From Candidatus Bathyarchaeota archaeon (GTDB lineage: Archaea > Thermoproteota > Bathyarchaeia > Bathyarchaeales > Bathycorpusculaceae), in assembly GCA_003164295.1 (NCBI GenBank), contig PLTA01000061.1, positions 119,042 to 183,041 of the forward strand: 64,000 nt of DNA, in the 5' to 3' direction. Position 1 is the first letter of the stretch, and every line of letters starts with the position of its first letter. The notes below the pieces were generated by a model, which worked only from the letters and a program-made list of their open reading frames with translations, made no database searches and was not told the DNA's origin. The translations under genes and the position numbers were made by a program. Shown in pieces: positions 34,893-43,149 of the stretch.

Positions 34893-35151
34893 CTATTTGT
34901 ATTTAGTCTTAAATAACAGAATTATCATTGCTTGGATAAATGCTAACGAATTTGCCAGAATAATTGGCAGATTTTTTTAAGTCAACTCCATAAATAAACC
35001 ATAATAGCACGCCCCCACAATAAAGGATGAACATTTCAGTGGAGATGTCTTTAGTTGATTTTGTTTTCCAAACCTTAAACAGTTGTGGGAAAAGTGCAAG
35101 AGTTGTGAAGGCAGCGGCGATTAAGCCAATGATTGTTATTGTATCTATCAT
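34893..35151 (-). pseudogene. SemiSWEET (PQ-loop) sugar transporter, frameshifted
   Basis: Half-size SWEET transporter with three membrane helices. The frame from ATG 35151 gives IIGLIAAAFTTLALFPQLFKVWKTKSTKDISTEMFI and LLWFIYGVDLKK, the PQ-loop motif and second helix. After the A run at 34972-34978 (seven A on the coding strand) the frame goes to SANYSGKFVSIYP and stops. With six A it reads LKNLPIILANSLAFIQAMIILLFK, the expected third helix, and stops at 34893. So one base disrupts the gene, a true frameshift or a sequencing error in a homopolymer. Confidence 0.85.
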
Positions 35152-35276
35152 GCTCTTGCCCATAGCGTATATGCGATTGGTATTTACATTTCGCTTACCA
35201 AAAAAATTATCCATGGAGAAACCCCCAGAGACTCGATTGCTTATTGACGGATGATATGGGCTTCGCGTCAAAAAGG

Positions 35277-35286
35277 TTTAAATAAA
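35277..35286 (+). promoter_or_regulatory. TATA-box promoter of the S13 operon
   Basis: TTTAAATAAA, preceded by the purine-rich AAAAGG (BRE-like), about 55 bases before the rps13 ATG. GGATGA at 35325-35330 is the likely ribosome-binding site. Confidence 0.6.
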
Positions 35287-35338
35287 TACTGACTCATTTC
35301 GTATATGCTTTAACATAAAAAACGGATGAAAACTTAGC

Positions 35339-35827
35339 ATGTCACAGGAATATCGTTACATACTTCGTATTATGGGAACCGATGTTCAAGGTACCCTTAA
35401 GACTTCTTACGCGGTAGCGCAAATAAAAGGTGTAAGCATGAGTCTCTCAAATGCAATTTTGAAAAAGGCCGGTGTAAATCCTGACCTTAGAGTAGGCTAT
35501 ATAACAGAATCCGACATCTCAAAAATAGAAGATGTCATTCGAGAACCAGCAAAGTACAATCTTCCAATTTGGATGTACAACAGGCGAAAAGACTCGGAAA
35601 CTGGAAAAGACATGCATCTTTTAAGTGCTGACCTTGTTTTAAGAACAAAACAGGATATTGATGAAGCTAAAAACATTAGATCTTGGCGAGGATACCGCCA
35701 CGCTTACAGCCTGAAAGTTCGTGGACAACATACAAAAACCACTGGACGAGCAGGCAAAGCTTTGGGAGTAAAGAAAAAGACCCTCATGCAGAAACCTGGT
35801 GGAGCACCAGCTGAAGGAGGCAAATAA
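35339..35827 (+). CDS. rps13: Ribosomal protein S13 (uS13)
   Basis: Small-subunit head protein, 162 aa, archaeal/eukaryotic length. Signature: [37 protein letters not shown], and the late [30 protein letters not shown] for 16S rRNA and tRNA contact. First gene of the operon S13-S4-S11-Rpo3-L18e-L13-S9-Rpo10, conserved in archaea. Two bases separate it from rps4. Confidence 0.97.
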   Translation: MSQEYRYILRIMGTDVQGTLKTSYAVAQIKGVSMSLSNAILKKAGVNPDLRVGYITESDISKIEDVIREPAKYNLPIWMYNRRKDSETGKDMHLLSADLVLRTKQDIDEAKNIRSWRGYRHAYSLKVRGQHTKTTGRAGKALGVKKKTLMQKPGGAPAEGGK

Positions 35828-35829
35828 AC

Positions 35830-36420
35830 ATGGGAGATCCAAAGAAGCAGCGTAAAAAGTTTGATACGCCACGATATCGTTGGCGTAAAGACATTCTTCA
35901 AGAAGAGCTTAAGCTCCTGGGGCAATATGGCTTACGAAATAAACATGAGCTTTGGCGTCTTAAAACTACTCTATCAAAAACCAGAGGCATCGCCCGGTCA
36001 CTTATCAGTAAAACTCCCGAAGAACGCGCAAAAATGGAAAATGAACAGTTAATTAAACTCAAAAAACTTGGAATCTTGCAAGATACTGCTGTGTTAGATA
36101 ACGTTTTAGACTTAACCATTGAAGATCTCTTAGAACGCAGGTTGGAGACCATTGTTTTCCGAAAAGGTTTAGCGCGAACAGTATTCCAATCACGGCAATT
36201 AATCACCCATGGACATGTAACCATCGACGGTCGCAGAGTAACTATTCCCGGCTATCTGGTGCCAAAAGCAGATGAACCAAATGTTATCTATTCACCAGAG
36301 AGTGCAATTGCAAACCAAGCTCACGCATTACGTGCGGGATTATCAGTGGTTGCTAAACAACCAGAAATTAGGCAGCCCACAAGAGGCCGAAGAGGCGGCA
36401 GAGGAGGCGGCAGATTCTGA
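35830..36420 (+). CDS. rps4: Ribosomal protein S4 (uS4)
   Basis: Small-subunit assembly protein, 196 aa. Start [20 protein letters not shown] and the S4 RNA-binding domain ([44 protein letters not shown]) are as expected. The C-terminus is Arg/Gly-rich ([12 protein letters not shown]); the DNA for this tail doubles as the GAGGAGG ribosome-binding site for rps11. The TGA stop overlaps the CTG that seems to start rps11. Confidence 0.97.
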   Translation: MGDPKKQRKKFDTPRYRWRKDILQEELKLLGQYGLRNKHELWRLKTTLSKTRGIARSLISKTPEERAKMENEQLIKLKKLGILQDTAVLDNVLDLTIEDLLERRLETIVFRKGLARTVFQSRQLITHGHVTIDGRRVTIPGYLVPKADEPNVIYSPESAIANQAHALRAGLSVVAKQPEIRQPTRGRRGGRGGGRF

Positions 36421-36821
36421 GCGCAAACAGCAAACGAAACGAGAAATTTGCCATCGTTCACATCTTTAGCTCCTACAACAACACATTAATCCACATAACA
36501 GATCTTTCAGGCGCAGAAACAATAGCTCGCACAAGCGGTGGAATGTTTGTCAAAGCAGACCGCATGGAATCCTCACCATACGCTGCAATGCGAGCAGCCA
36601 CAGGCGCAGCTGAAGTAGCTAGAGACAAAGGAATAACAGCCATCCACATTAAAGTTCGAGCGCCAGGCGGTTCAGGACCAAGAACTCCAGGACCAGGTGC
36701 CCAAGCAGCCATACGCGCGCTTGCAAGATTCGGTTTCAAAATTGAACGCATTGAAGAAGTTACACCAATTCCCCATGACGGCACAAGAAGGCCTGGTGGC
36801 AGAAGAGGAAGAAGAGTCTAA
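36417..36821 (+). CDS. rps11: Ribosomal protein S11 (uS11), apparent CTG start
   Basis: Small-subunit platform protein, about 134 aa. The frame reads [35 protein letters not shown], then [24 protein letters not shown] and ends with [14 protein letters not shown]. The first ATG in frame (36543) lies inside the conserved core and would remove about 42 residues. No ATG, GTG or TTG exists between that core and the rps4 tail; CTG at 36417 forms CTGA with the rps4 stop and sits 9 bases after GAGGAGG (36401-36407). ATT at 36414 is the other option. Product is certain, start is inferred. Confidence 0.93.
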   Translation: MSANSKRNEKFAIVHIFSSYNNTLIHITDLSGAETIARTSGGMFVKADRMESSPYAAMRAATGAAEVARDKGITAIHIKVRAPGGSGPRTPGPGAQAAIRALARFGFKIERIEEVTPIPHDGTRRPGGRRGRRV

Positions 36822-36911
36822 ACTCAATTTCCCTTCTTTATTGACAGAAAAATTGAAATAATGCCCTATATCTCTATTGAAACGCACTGAAATTATTGTA
36901 ACCTTATTGGA

Positions 36912-37748
36912 GTGTCTCAGCAAGTGAAAATTGAAATCCTTGAAAAAAACGATAACAACCTCCGCATAGTTGTTAAAGAAGTGGATGTTCCGTTAATGAA
37001 TGCTCTGCGTCGAATAGCGCTCGCTGAGGTTCCATGTATGGCAATTGAAGAAGTTGTCATGATAGAAAACAGCTCAATTTTACAGGATGAGATCATCGCT
37101 CATAGGCTTGGGCTTACGCCGCTGAAAACCGATCTTGACACCTACAACCTTCCAGAAGATTGCGAATGCCAAAGCGAATTCGGCTGCCCTAAATGCCGAG
37201 TAACGCTCACTTTGGATGCAGAAGCTAAAGAAGGAACAAGAACAGTTTACTCAGGCGAAATCGTCTCTGAAAACCCAGAAATTATCCCTGTGTCAGATAA
37301 AGTTCCTATAGTAAAGCTGGCTAAAAACCAAAAGCTCAAGCTTGAAGCATACGCTAGGCTCGGACGAGGCAAAGTTCACGCGAAGTGGCAACCTGTTTCA
37401 ATGTGCGCATACAAATATTACCCTAAAATAACCACTCCCGCTGAGAAATGCGGTGACTGCCAAAAATGTGTTGACATTTGCCCAAAAAAAGTCCTCAGTT
37501 ACAAGGAAGAAAAAGTTGACGTAAGGGACCTATTGTCGTGTAATCTTTGTATGGACTGTGTTGAAGCTTGCCCAAAGAAGCCTTCCCCGCTGAAAATTGA
37601 GTGGGAAAAGAACGAATTCATACTTAGCATTGAATCGTCAGGTGCGCTTGCTCCAGAACGAGTGCTTTTGGAAGCAACCAAAGCGTTAGGTAAACAACTA
37701 AACGAAGTCGAAGAATTATTAAAAGCTGAAAAGGCTGAAGAGCAATGA
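36912..37748 (+). CDS. rpo3: RNA polymerase subunit Rpo3 (RpoD)
   Basis: Assembly platform subunit of archaeal RNA polymerase (alpha/Rpb3 homolog), 278 aa, GTG start. N-terminal dimerisation part: VPLMNALRRIALAEVPCMAIEEV. A Cys loop CECQSEFGCPKC resembles the zinc loop of Rpb3. The inserted ferredoxin-like domain has both cluster motifs, CGDCQKCVDICP and CNLCMDCVEACP, so two 4Fe-4S clusters are likely. C-terminal SGALAPERVLLEATKALG completes the fold. Overlaps rpl18e by four bases. Confidence 0.96.
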   Translation: MSQQVKIEILEKNDNNLRIVVKEVDVPLMNALRRIALAEVPCMAIEEVVMIENSSILQDEIIAHRLGLTPLKTDLDTYNLPEDCECQSEFGCPKCRVTLTLDAEAKEGTRTVYSGEIVSENPEIIPVSDKVPIVKLAKNQKLKLEAYARLGRGKVHAKWQPVSMCAYKYYPKITTPAEKCGDCQKCVDICPKKVLSYKEEKVDVRDLLSCNLCMDCVEACPKKPSPLKIEWEKNEFILSIESSGALAPERVLLEATKALGKQLNEVEELLKAEKAEEQ

Positions 37749-38107
37749 GAGAAACCAAAACCACAAACCCAGAATTAATTCAACTTATCAGTTTGCTAAA
37801 GAAAGAAAGCCGAGAGAAACAAGCAGGTATCTGGCTAGACATAGCGGAATACTTGTCGAAAACTCGCAGCCAACGCGTCACAGTAAACCTGAGCAAAATC
37901 AGCCGCAACACAAAACGCGCTGACACAGTGATTGTCCCAGGCAAACTTCTCGGTTCAGGCAGCATTGATCACGCAGTTACAGTTGCATCATTTGGCGCCT
38001 CCGAGAAAGCCAAAGTAAAGCTGGCGGCTGCCAAAGCAAAGTATGTTTCTATATCTGAGCTCTTAGAGAAAAACCCCAAGGGCGCAAACATCAAAATTAT
38101 TCGGTGA
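37745..38107 (+). CDS. rpl18e: Ribosomal protein L18e (eL18)
   Basis: Large-subunit protein related to bacterial L15, 120 aa. Typical stretches: LLKKESREKQAGIWLDIAEYLSKTRSQRVTVNLSKI and VIVPGKLLGSGSIDHAVTVASFGASEKAK. Starts in the ATGA overlap with rpo3 and ends in GTGA next to rpl13, in the conserved archaeal order. Confidence 0.96.
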   Translation: MRETKTTNPELIQLISLLKKESREKQAGIWLDIAEYLSKTRSQRVTVNLSKISRNTKRADTVIVPGKLLGSGSIDHAVTVASFGASEKAKVKLAAAKAKYVSISELLEKNPKGANIKIIR

Positions 38108-38112
38108 AAAAA

Positions 38113-38559
38113 ATGCAGACAACAAAAGTCTCCCCTACACTGGTCAACGCCGAAGGATTGATCGTTGGCAGAATGTGCAGCAAAGTTGCTAAACGTTTAC
38201 TTAACGGTGAAGAAGTCATCATACTCAATGCTGAAAAAGCCGTTTTCTCAGGCAAACGAAAAAGTAAGGTCCTTGAGGCACACCTGTTCCTTGAAGTCGG
38301 CGCTCCAGAACGCGGTCCCTTCCACTACAGAAGGCCAGACCGTTTCCTGCGAAAAACCGTCCGCGGCATGCTACCGTTCAAACAGCCAAAAGGCAAAAGC
38401 GCCTACAAACGCCTAAAATGTTATATGGGTATACCGGTCGATCTAAAGGACAAAGAAATGGTAACATTCATCGAAGCATCATCAGCAAACCTGAAAGGTC
38501 CTCACTTCACCCTTGGTGAGTTAGCAACCGATATCGGTTGGAGAAACAGGATGGAATAA
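38113..38559 (+). CDS. rpl13: Ribosomal protein L13 (uL13)
   Basis: Large-subunit assembly protein, 148 aa from the ATG at 38113. Core: LIVGRMCSKVAKRLLNGEEVIILNAEKAVFSG, then GPFHYRRPDRFLRKTVRGMLPFKQPKGKSAYKRLKCYMGIP. GGTGA at 38103-38107, which is also the rpl18e stop region, is placed well as ribosome-binding site; a GTG at 38104 would add three residues. Confidence 0.95.
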   Translation: MQTTKVSPTLVNAEGLIVGRMCSKVAKRLLNGEEVIILNAEKAVFSGKRKSKVLEAHLFLEVGAPERGPFHYRRPDRFLRKTVRGMLPFKQPKGKSAYKRLKCYMGIPVDLKDKEMVTFIEASSANLKGPHFTLGELATDIGWRNRME

Positions 38560-38561
38560 TT

Positions 38562-38972
38562 ATGCCCGCAAAAAAAGTTTTAGTTGTTAGTGGAAAACGA
38601 AAAACAGCATTTGCCCGAGCCATCGTCAAGCAAGGCAACGGCAAAGTACGTATAAACAAGACCCCAGTTGAAATTTACGAGCCAGACATCGCACGCGCAA
38701 AAATCATGGAGCCACTCTTACAAGCGGGGTCTGAAACTTGGCTTCAGTTGGACATGGATGTGAAAACAAGAGGCGGAGGATATATGGGTCAAGCTGAAGC
38801 AGCTCGCATGGCAGTTGCAAACGCACTGTTGAAGTGGACAAAAAGCACTCACTTACGCACCGTCTTTAGCGAGTATGATCGAACCATGATTGTCGGTGAC
38901 AGCCGAGCTAAGGAAACCAAGAAAGTCGGCGGCGCCGGTGCAAGATCAAAGGAACAGAAAAGTTACAGGTAA
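38562..38972 (+). CDS. rps9: Ribosomal protein S9 (uS9)
   Basis: Small-subunit protein whose C-terminal tail reaches the P-site tRNA, 136 aa from the ATG at 38562. Visible: [54 protein letters not shown] and the terminal [13 protein letters not shown]. The earlier in-frame ATG at 38538 lies inside rpl13 and is not needed. Confidence 0.96.
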   Translation: MPAKKVLVVSGKRKTAFARAIVKQGNGKVRINKTPVEIYEPDIARAKIMEPLLQAGSETWLQLDMDVKTRGGGYMGQAEAARMAVANALLKWTKSTHLRTVFSEYDRTMIVGDSRAKETKKVGGAGARSKEQKSYR

Positions 38973-38989
38973 GAAGGAGGAAAAAACAA

Positions 38990-39220
38990 GTGATTATTCC
39001 CGTGAGGTGCTTCACCTGCGGCAAGCTGGTTGGAGACAAATGGGACGAGTTCACCCGCAGAATCAAGACGGGCGAAAACGCCAGCGACATCCTAGACAGC
39101 CTAGGCGTAAAACGGTACTGTTGCAGACGCATGCTGCTCTCAAATGTTGAAATCATCGACGAAGTCCTGCGGTTCTACGAAGAAGCCGAAAAACGCAAAG
39201 AAGCACGCAGCTTCTACTAA
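38990..39220 (+). CDS. rpo10: RNA polymerase subunit Rpo10 (RpoN)
   Basis: Small zinc subunit of RNA polymerase, 76 aa. Metal site: [14 protein letters not shown] (C-x2-C) with [10 protein letters not shown] (Cys pair), the standard Rpb10 knot. GTG start after GAAGGAGG. Last gene of the ribosomal/RNA polymerase operon here; rpoK, enolase and S2 which often follow in archaea are not present, a toxin-antitoxin pair follows instead. Confidence 0.96.
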   Translation: MIIPVRCFTCGKLVGDKWDEFTRRIKTGENASDILDSLGVKRYCCRRMLLSNVEIIDEVLRFYEEAEKRKEARSFY

Positions 39221-39351
39221 GTTTTTTTGAATCCTCTAATTCTAAGGTTTAACTGAGCCAGGTAATATTTTTTCAAACAGCGGTCTTTTGTCCTAATTGC
39301 AGAGCAAGAAGAAAAACATGATTAAAGTATTTTTCGTGCAAGACCTAACGT

Positions 39352-39687
39352 TTATTTGGTCAGTTCTATTTTGAAGTTTTTTCGGACTGATTTTATGCTT
39401 GAAAAGTTGTTGTCTTTGGTGGATAGGGTCAGATTTCTTCGAATACACATAGCGGCTACCATTATGTCTACGGCTGGCAATGGATTTCCCGATTGAAGCA
39501 ATGCTGACGAAATTTCTATGCTTTCCCTATAATCTTCCAAGTCTGGGTAAATAACAGCTAATTCCTCGAATTCCAGCGCTTTGTGAAACTCTACTAAGCT
39601 AAATATTGTTGTAAAGCCAGTTAGATCCAGTTTTCTTTTTTTAAGCAGGTCTATGAGCTCATTTGTGTCGTAGACAACCTCTTCCAT
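39352..39687 (-). CDS. vapC: VapC toxin (PIN domain RNase), second pair
   Basis: 111-aa PIN-domain endoribonuclease. Acidic residues in place: VVYDTNELIDLL, FSLVEFHKAL, LPAVDIMVAAM and STKDNNF. Short but complete for this VapC group. The ATG lies 37 bases inside the end of the antitoxin gene, so the two are coupled. No similarity in detail with the other VapC in this window beyond the fold. Confidence 0.88.
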   Translation of the reverse strand: MEEVVYDTNELIDLLKKRKLDLTGFTTIFSLVEFHKALEFEELAVIYPDLEDYRESIEISSALLQSGNPLPAVDIMVAAMCIRRNLTLSTKDNNFSSIKSVRKNFKIELTK

Positions 39688-39938
39688 TCCAGTTTCCTGC
39701 CTTCCTCATAATATTTAATCGCTTTCTCTAAGTCGATTTTTGAAGTGTCAACACCTGAATCCTTTAGCGCTTTGGCGATTTTTTTTATAGGTACTACTCC
39801 GCCTTCAATTATTTCTAACCTATCAACATAATTTGCTAACGCTTTGCGGACCACTTCGCTCCACTTAACCTCTGAATGCCGCTTCATTTTTTCACAAAGC
39901 TCTTGAGTAATCGAAATGGTGATGTTTACCCTGCACAG
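39651..39938 (-). CDS. vapB: VapB-type antitoxin, second pair, apparent CTG start
   Basis: Antitoxin of about 95 aa with ribbon-helix-helix N-terminus: RVNITISITQELCEKMKRHSEVKWSEVVRKALANYVDRLE. The first standard start codon (ATG at 39887) would remove the DNA-binding strand VNITISIT. The frame is open to a TGA at about 39956, and the only NTG before the strand is CTG at 39938, giving LCRVNITIS. CTTAAAATATTG lies about 22 bases upstream and could be a TATA box for a nearly leaderless message. Start is inferred; antitoxin identity is well supported by the coupled PIN toxin. Confidence 0.78.
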   Translation of the reverse strand: MCRVNITISITQELCEKMKRHSEVKWSEVVRKALANYVDRLEIIEGGVVPIKKIAKALKDSGVDTSKIDLEKAIKYYEEGRKLEWKRLSTTQMSS

Positions 39939-40042
39939 AATTATGTGAACTCAATATTTTAAGGAAAATTGTTGAGAAATAATAAATAAAATAATGGATA
40001 AAAACCGAGATCAACAATTCCTGCGTCTTTCATGAAATCGTT

Positions 40043-41146
40043 TTATTTTGTGGCTAGTTGCGAGCATTGTTCTTCTACTGTGCGGTTAAGTGTGAGTTCT
40101 GCCATGTTTCCGCTGTAATCCATTATTCGTCTGGAACTGTCAAAAATCAGTCGCAACAGCGACGCGACGTTGGGGTCCGTCTTTTTAGTTGACATCACCA
40201 TGATTAGCTCATTTTCCAGCGGTTTGAGCGATTCCCTCTTTGAAATTAGCCGCTCAGCATCTTTGTATTCTCTTTTGAAGAGCGCTTTTATTGCGTCATC
40301 ATAGAGCTGATGTGCCTGTGCGCTGTAAGTAACCAGCTGATTATATGTTTCTTCGTCAATGGGATCCCTCACATAAAGCGTTTCATCGTCGATCATTTTC
40401 TGTAATGAACCAAGGTTGTTTATGATATTCATAGCATTCTGCGCAATGCTTTCAACGTCGTTTACGGCTATGCGATAGAGCAGAAACTCTTTAGGCGTTT
40501 TAAACCCAAGTTCACGGTAGAGGTTGCGTTCTATGCCGTATTTTAGTTGACGAACGATATAGAGGCCAAGGCGGTTAACATCGTTGTGAGATTGGATAAC
40601 ACTGTCAAACAACGCTGTGCTTCTATCTCTCAGGGCTGCGATTGCGTCTCGATTAGCTGCAAGCGCAACAATAGCCATTCTTCTGACTGCTTTCTCTATT
40701 GGAAACTCAGAGTGCTTGATTAGGATTTGCAGGGTAATTTCATCTGGGGTTTCCTCGATTATTTCTGAACCAAGAAAGCTATCTCGGGCAAGGGTTTTGA
40801 TTTCGTTTTTGAAGGGCATGGACTCTTTGGTGCTTTTGAAGTGGACACGGATTATATCGGCACCGATGGCATATAACGCCCTGATCATGCGTAGCGTAGC
40901 TTGTATGTTTTCTTTGGGGTCGACGCTTATGTAGTATTCCTTGGGTTTTGCGGAGTTGCCTCTGCCTTCTTTTTCCTGAATTTTTCGGGGAACGAGCATG
41001 AGGGTGGAGTCTGGTTCTATGTTGAAGGCTATTTCGCTGCCTCTTTTGAGTTCTAAGTCTTCTACCCACTCTTTGGGTAGGGAGATTATGTATGAGCCTC
41101 TGCCTGTGCATTGGACTCTTCTGTATCCGAGGTCTTTTTCAGCCAT
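40043..41146 (-). CDS. AbrB-PhoU domain phosphate-type regulator
   Basis: 367 aa. Residues 1-50 are a SpoVT/AbrB-type DNA-binding swapped hairpin (YRRVQCTGRGSYIISLPKEWVEDLELKRGSEI); the rest is helical with two PhoU-like three-helix repeats (VIQSHNDVNRLGLYIVRQLKYGIERNLY, AQAHQLYDDAIKALFKREYKDAERLISKRESL). This fusion is common in archaea next to phosphate transport, but here no pst gene is near. It is divergent from the glutamate synthase operon with a shared upstream region, so it could also act there (inference). Confidence 0.85.
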   Translation of the reverse strand: MAEKDLGYRRVQCTGRGSYIISLPKEWVEDLELKRGSEIAFNIEPDSTLMLVPRKIQEKEGRGNSAKPKEYYISVDPKENIQATLRMIRALYAIGADIIRVHFKSTKESMPFKNEIKTLARDSFLGSEIIEETPDEITLQILIKHSEFPIEKAVRRMAIVALAANRDAIAALRDRSTALFDSVIQSHNDVNRLGLYIVRQLKYGIERNLYRELGFKTPKEFLLYRIAVNDVESIAQNAMNIINNLGSLQKMIDDETLYVRDPIDEETYNQLVTYSAQAHQLYDDAIKALFKREYKDAERLISKRESLKPLENELIMVMSTKKTDPNVASLLRLIFDSSRRIMDYSGNMAELTLNRTVEEQCSQLATK

Positions 41147-41277
41147 GAAAAGAGTCTCCTGATATATGTTTCATTTAGATAACATATTTCGTGAACTGGC
41201 ATATAAATGATTATCGACAAAGTTATATAGAATACATGCCATTTTACTGGCGCATAATAAACAAAAAAGTGGTAAAA

Positions 41278-41397
41278 ATGGCAGTGAACACCTGCAAAAC
41301 AATAACCAAAACTGCTAATCAAACAACGGCAAGCAAAGCCGTTTTATGCACAACCGACATTGAACTCTTCATTCACATGCTCACTCGTCCACGCTAA
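41278..41397 (+). CDS. Possible 39-aa leader peptide or small protein before the glutamate synthase operon
   Basis: ATG at 41278 with GTGGT before it opens 39 codons ending at 41397: mostly Thr, Ala, Lys in the first half and IELFIHMLTRPR at the end. The frame is open further up to a GTG at 41191, but that would run through the likely promoter (AGTTATATAG, about 41221-41230). It ends 24 bases before the ferredoxin start. I do not recognise it; it may be chance. Confidence 0.35.
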   Translation: MAVNTCKTITKTANQTTASKAVLCTTDIELFIHMLTRPR

Positions 41398-41421
41398 ATA
41401 ATGACAGCTGAGGGAGATTTT

Positions 41422-41868
41422 ATGGTTAAAAGAATTATTGCAAAACAAGAAAACTGCATAGGCTGCGGACTCTGCGAAGTCCACTGCCTAGTGCAACATT
41501 CAAAATCAAAAGATATAGTCAAAGCCTACAACATGGAACGGCCTAAACCGATTAGCAGAGTAAAGGTTGAACGCAACAAACCTGTTTCCTTTGCGATACA
41601 ATGCCGCCACTGCGACGACGCTCCTTGTGTAACAGCTTGCCTATCTGGCGCCATGACCAAAGACGAAAAAACTGGGCAAGTTATCCACAACAAAGACAAA
41701 TGCATGGGTTGTTGGACATGCGTAATGATTTGCCCATACGGCGCCATAATAATGGACAAAGAAGGTCATGTGGTTACTAAATGTGACCTCTGCCAAGGCT
41801 TTGACCAGCCTGCATGCGTTTCCAACTGCCCCAACGAAGCGTTGGTTTTCAAAGAGGTGAAACCCTGA
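41422..41868 (+). CDS. Four-cluster ferredoxin-type iron-sulfur protein of glutamate synthase
   Basis: 148 aa from ATG 41422, after GAGGGAGA. HycB/DmsB-like electron carrier: CIGCGLCEVHC, then CRHCDDAPCVTAC, CMGCWTCVMICP and CDLCQGFDQPACVSNCP, enough Cys for up to four 4Fe-4S clusters. Being the first gene of the split glutamate synthase operon, it probably passes electrons between the FAD protein and the FMN synthase subunit. The stop overlaps the next ATG by one base. Confidence 0.9.
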   Translation: MVKRIIAKQENCIGCGLCEVHCLVQHSKSKDIVKAYNMERPKPISRVKVERNKPVSFAIQCRHCDDAPCVTACLSGAMTKDEKTGQVIHNKDKCMGCWTCVMICPYGAIIMDKEGHVVTKCDLCQGFDQPACVSNCPNEALVFKEVKP

Positions 41869-43148
41869 TGGCAAAATACCTCATAGTTGGGGCTTCAGCG
41901 GCAGGATTAGGCGCTGTAGAAGCTATTCGTGAAGTTGATCCAGTTGGCACAATAACAGTAATCACAGATGAGGGCTGTTCACACTACAGTCGCCCCATGA
42001 TCAGCGACTTTGTCAGCGGCAAAGCCGACTTGAAAAAAATCAATTGCCGAACCGAAGAATTCTGGAAGGAACACAATGTCGAGGCTTTGATGGGCAAAAA
42101 AGCCGTTGCCCTAAACTTCACCGAGAAAACTGTTCAGCTCGAAGGCGGCGAAAAAGTTCCATATGAAAAACTGTTGCTTGCCACCGGGGGCAAACCCTTC
42201 GTTCCCAAGACGGAAGGCTCAGAAAAAGACGGCGTATTCACGTTTACTACTATCGGAGATGCTCAGCGTATTGCAGCTAAAATAGATGCGATAAACGCTA
42301 AGGCAGCAGTCGTCATAGGAGGAGGCCTTATCGGCATAAGCGTAACAGAAGCACTCGTTAAACGCGGCTTAAAAGTTACAATGGTGGAGTTACAGGATAA
42401 AATTCTAAGCTTACTTGTGGATGCAAAAGGCTCAGATATTATGGAAGCTGTTGTCCGCAAAGCAGGCGTTAACGTTGTCACTGGTCAATCCGTCCAGAAC
42501 ATCTTGGGCAGACCAGACAACGATGGTGCAGTCGGAGGAGTACTTCTAACCAAAGGGGGTCAAGTACCATGCGACCTTGTCATAATGGCCATTGGAGTTA
42601 TCCCACGCACTGAGCTCGTTGTCGGTAGCACCGTGAAAATTAACAGAGGCATAGTTGTTGACAATATGATGCAGACAAATGTGCCTGACGTTTACGCCAG
42701 CGGCGACGTTGCAGAAGCCTATGACTTCATCTTGAACCAGAACCGCACCCTACCCCTGTGGCCGCTTGCAGTACTGGAAGGAAAGGTTGCAGGTTACAAC
42801 ATGGCGGGCAAAAAAACCACTTATGCCGGAGGCACAAACATGAGCAGTCTCAAGTACTTCGGAATACCCCTTGTGTCCGTAGGTTTAGCTAACCCCAAAG
42901 AGGACCCAACGCTGGGAATCCTCGTCAAAGAGGACCTCGAGCACAATATCTACAAGAAAATTGTTCTTAGAAACAACGTTATTGTAGGCTTGACCCTTGT
43001 AAACCGCATTGAGAGAGCAGGCATCCTGCTATATTTAATGAAGAACGCGGTTAATGTGAAAAAATTCAAGGAGGAGCTCCTATCGGACGACTTTAGCTGG
43101 GCAACCATGCCAACAAGCATGCAGAAAAAAATGAGTGTGGTGCAGTAA
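41868..43148 (+). CDS. FAD-dependent pyridine nucleotide oxidoreductase
   Basis: 426 aa. FAD site LIVGASAAGLGAVEAIREVD, the redox region CSHYSRPMISDFVSGK, NAD(P)H site AAVVIGGGLIGISVTEALV, and the late DVYASGDVAE FAD motif. It is of the NirB/rubredoxin reductase-like type rather than GltD-type. In this operon it would take electrons from NAD(P)H and reduce the iron-sulfur subunit for glutamate synthesis. The start ATG at 41868 overlaps the ferredoxin stop. Confidence 0.9.
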   Translation: MAKYLIVGASAAGLGAVEAIREVDPVGTITVITDEGCSHYSRPMISDFVSGKADLKKINCRTEEFWKEHNVEALMGKKAVALNFTEKTVQLEGGEKVPYEKLLLATGGKPFVPKTEGSEKDGVFTFTTIGDAQRIAAKIDAINAKAAVVIGGGLIGISVTEALVKRGLKVTMVELQDKILSLLVDAKGSDIMEAVVRKAGVNVVTGQSVQNILGRPDNDGAVGGVLLTKGGQVPCDLVIMAIGVIPRTELVVGSTVKINRGIVVDNMMQTNVPDVYASGDVAEAYDFILNQNRTLPLWPLAVLEGKVAGYNMAGKKTTYAGGTNMSSLKYFGIPLVSVGLANPKEDPTLGILVKEDLEHNIYKKIVLRNNVIVGLTLVNRIERAGILLYLMKNAVNVKKFKEELLSDDFSWATMPTSMQKKMSVVQ

Positions 43149-43149
43149 A

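Noticed and set aside
36543..36821. S11 starting at ATG 36543
   Set aside because: Would delete about 42 conserved N-terminal residues that are readable upstream in the same frame.
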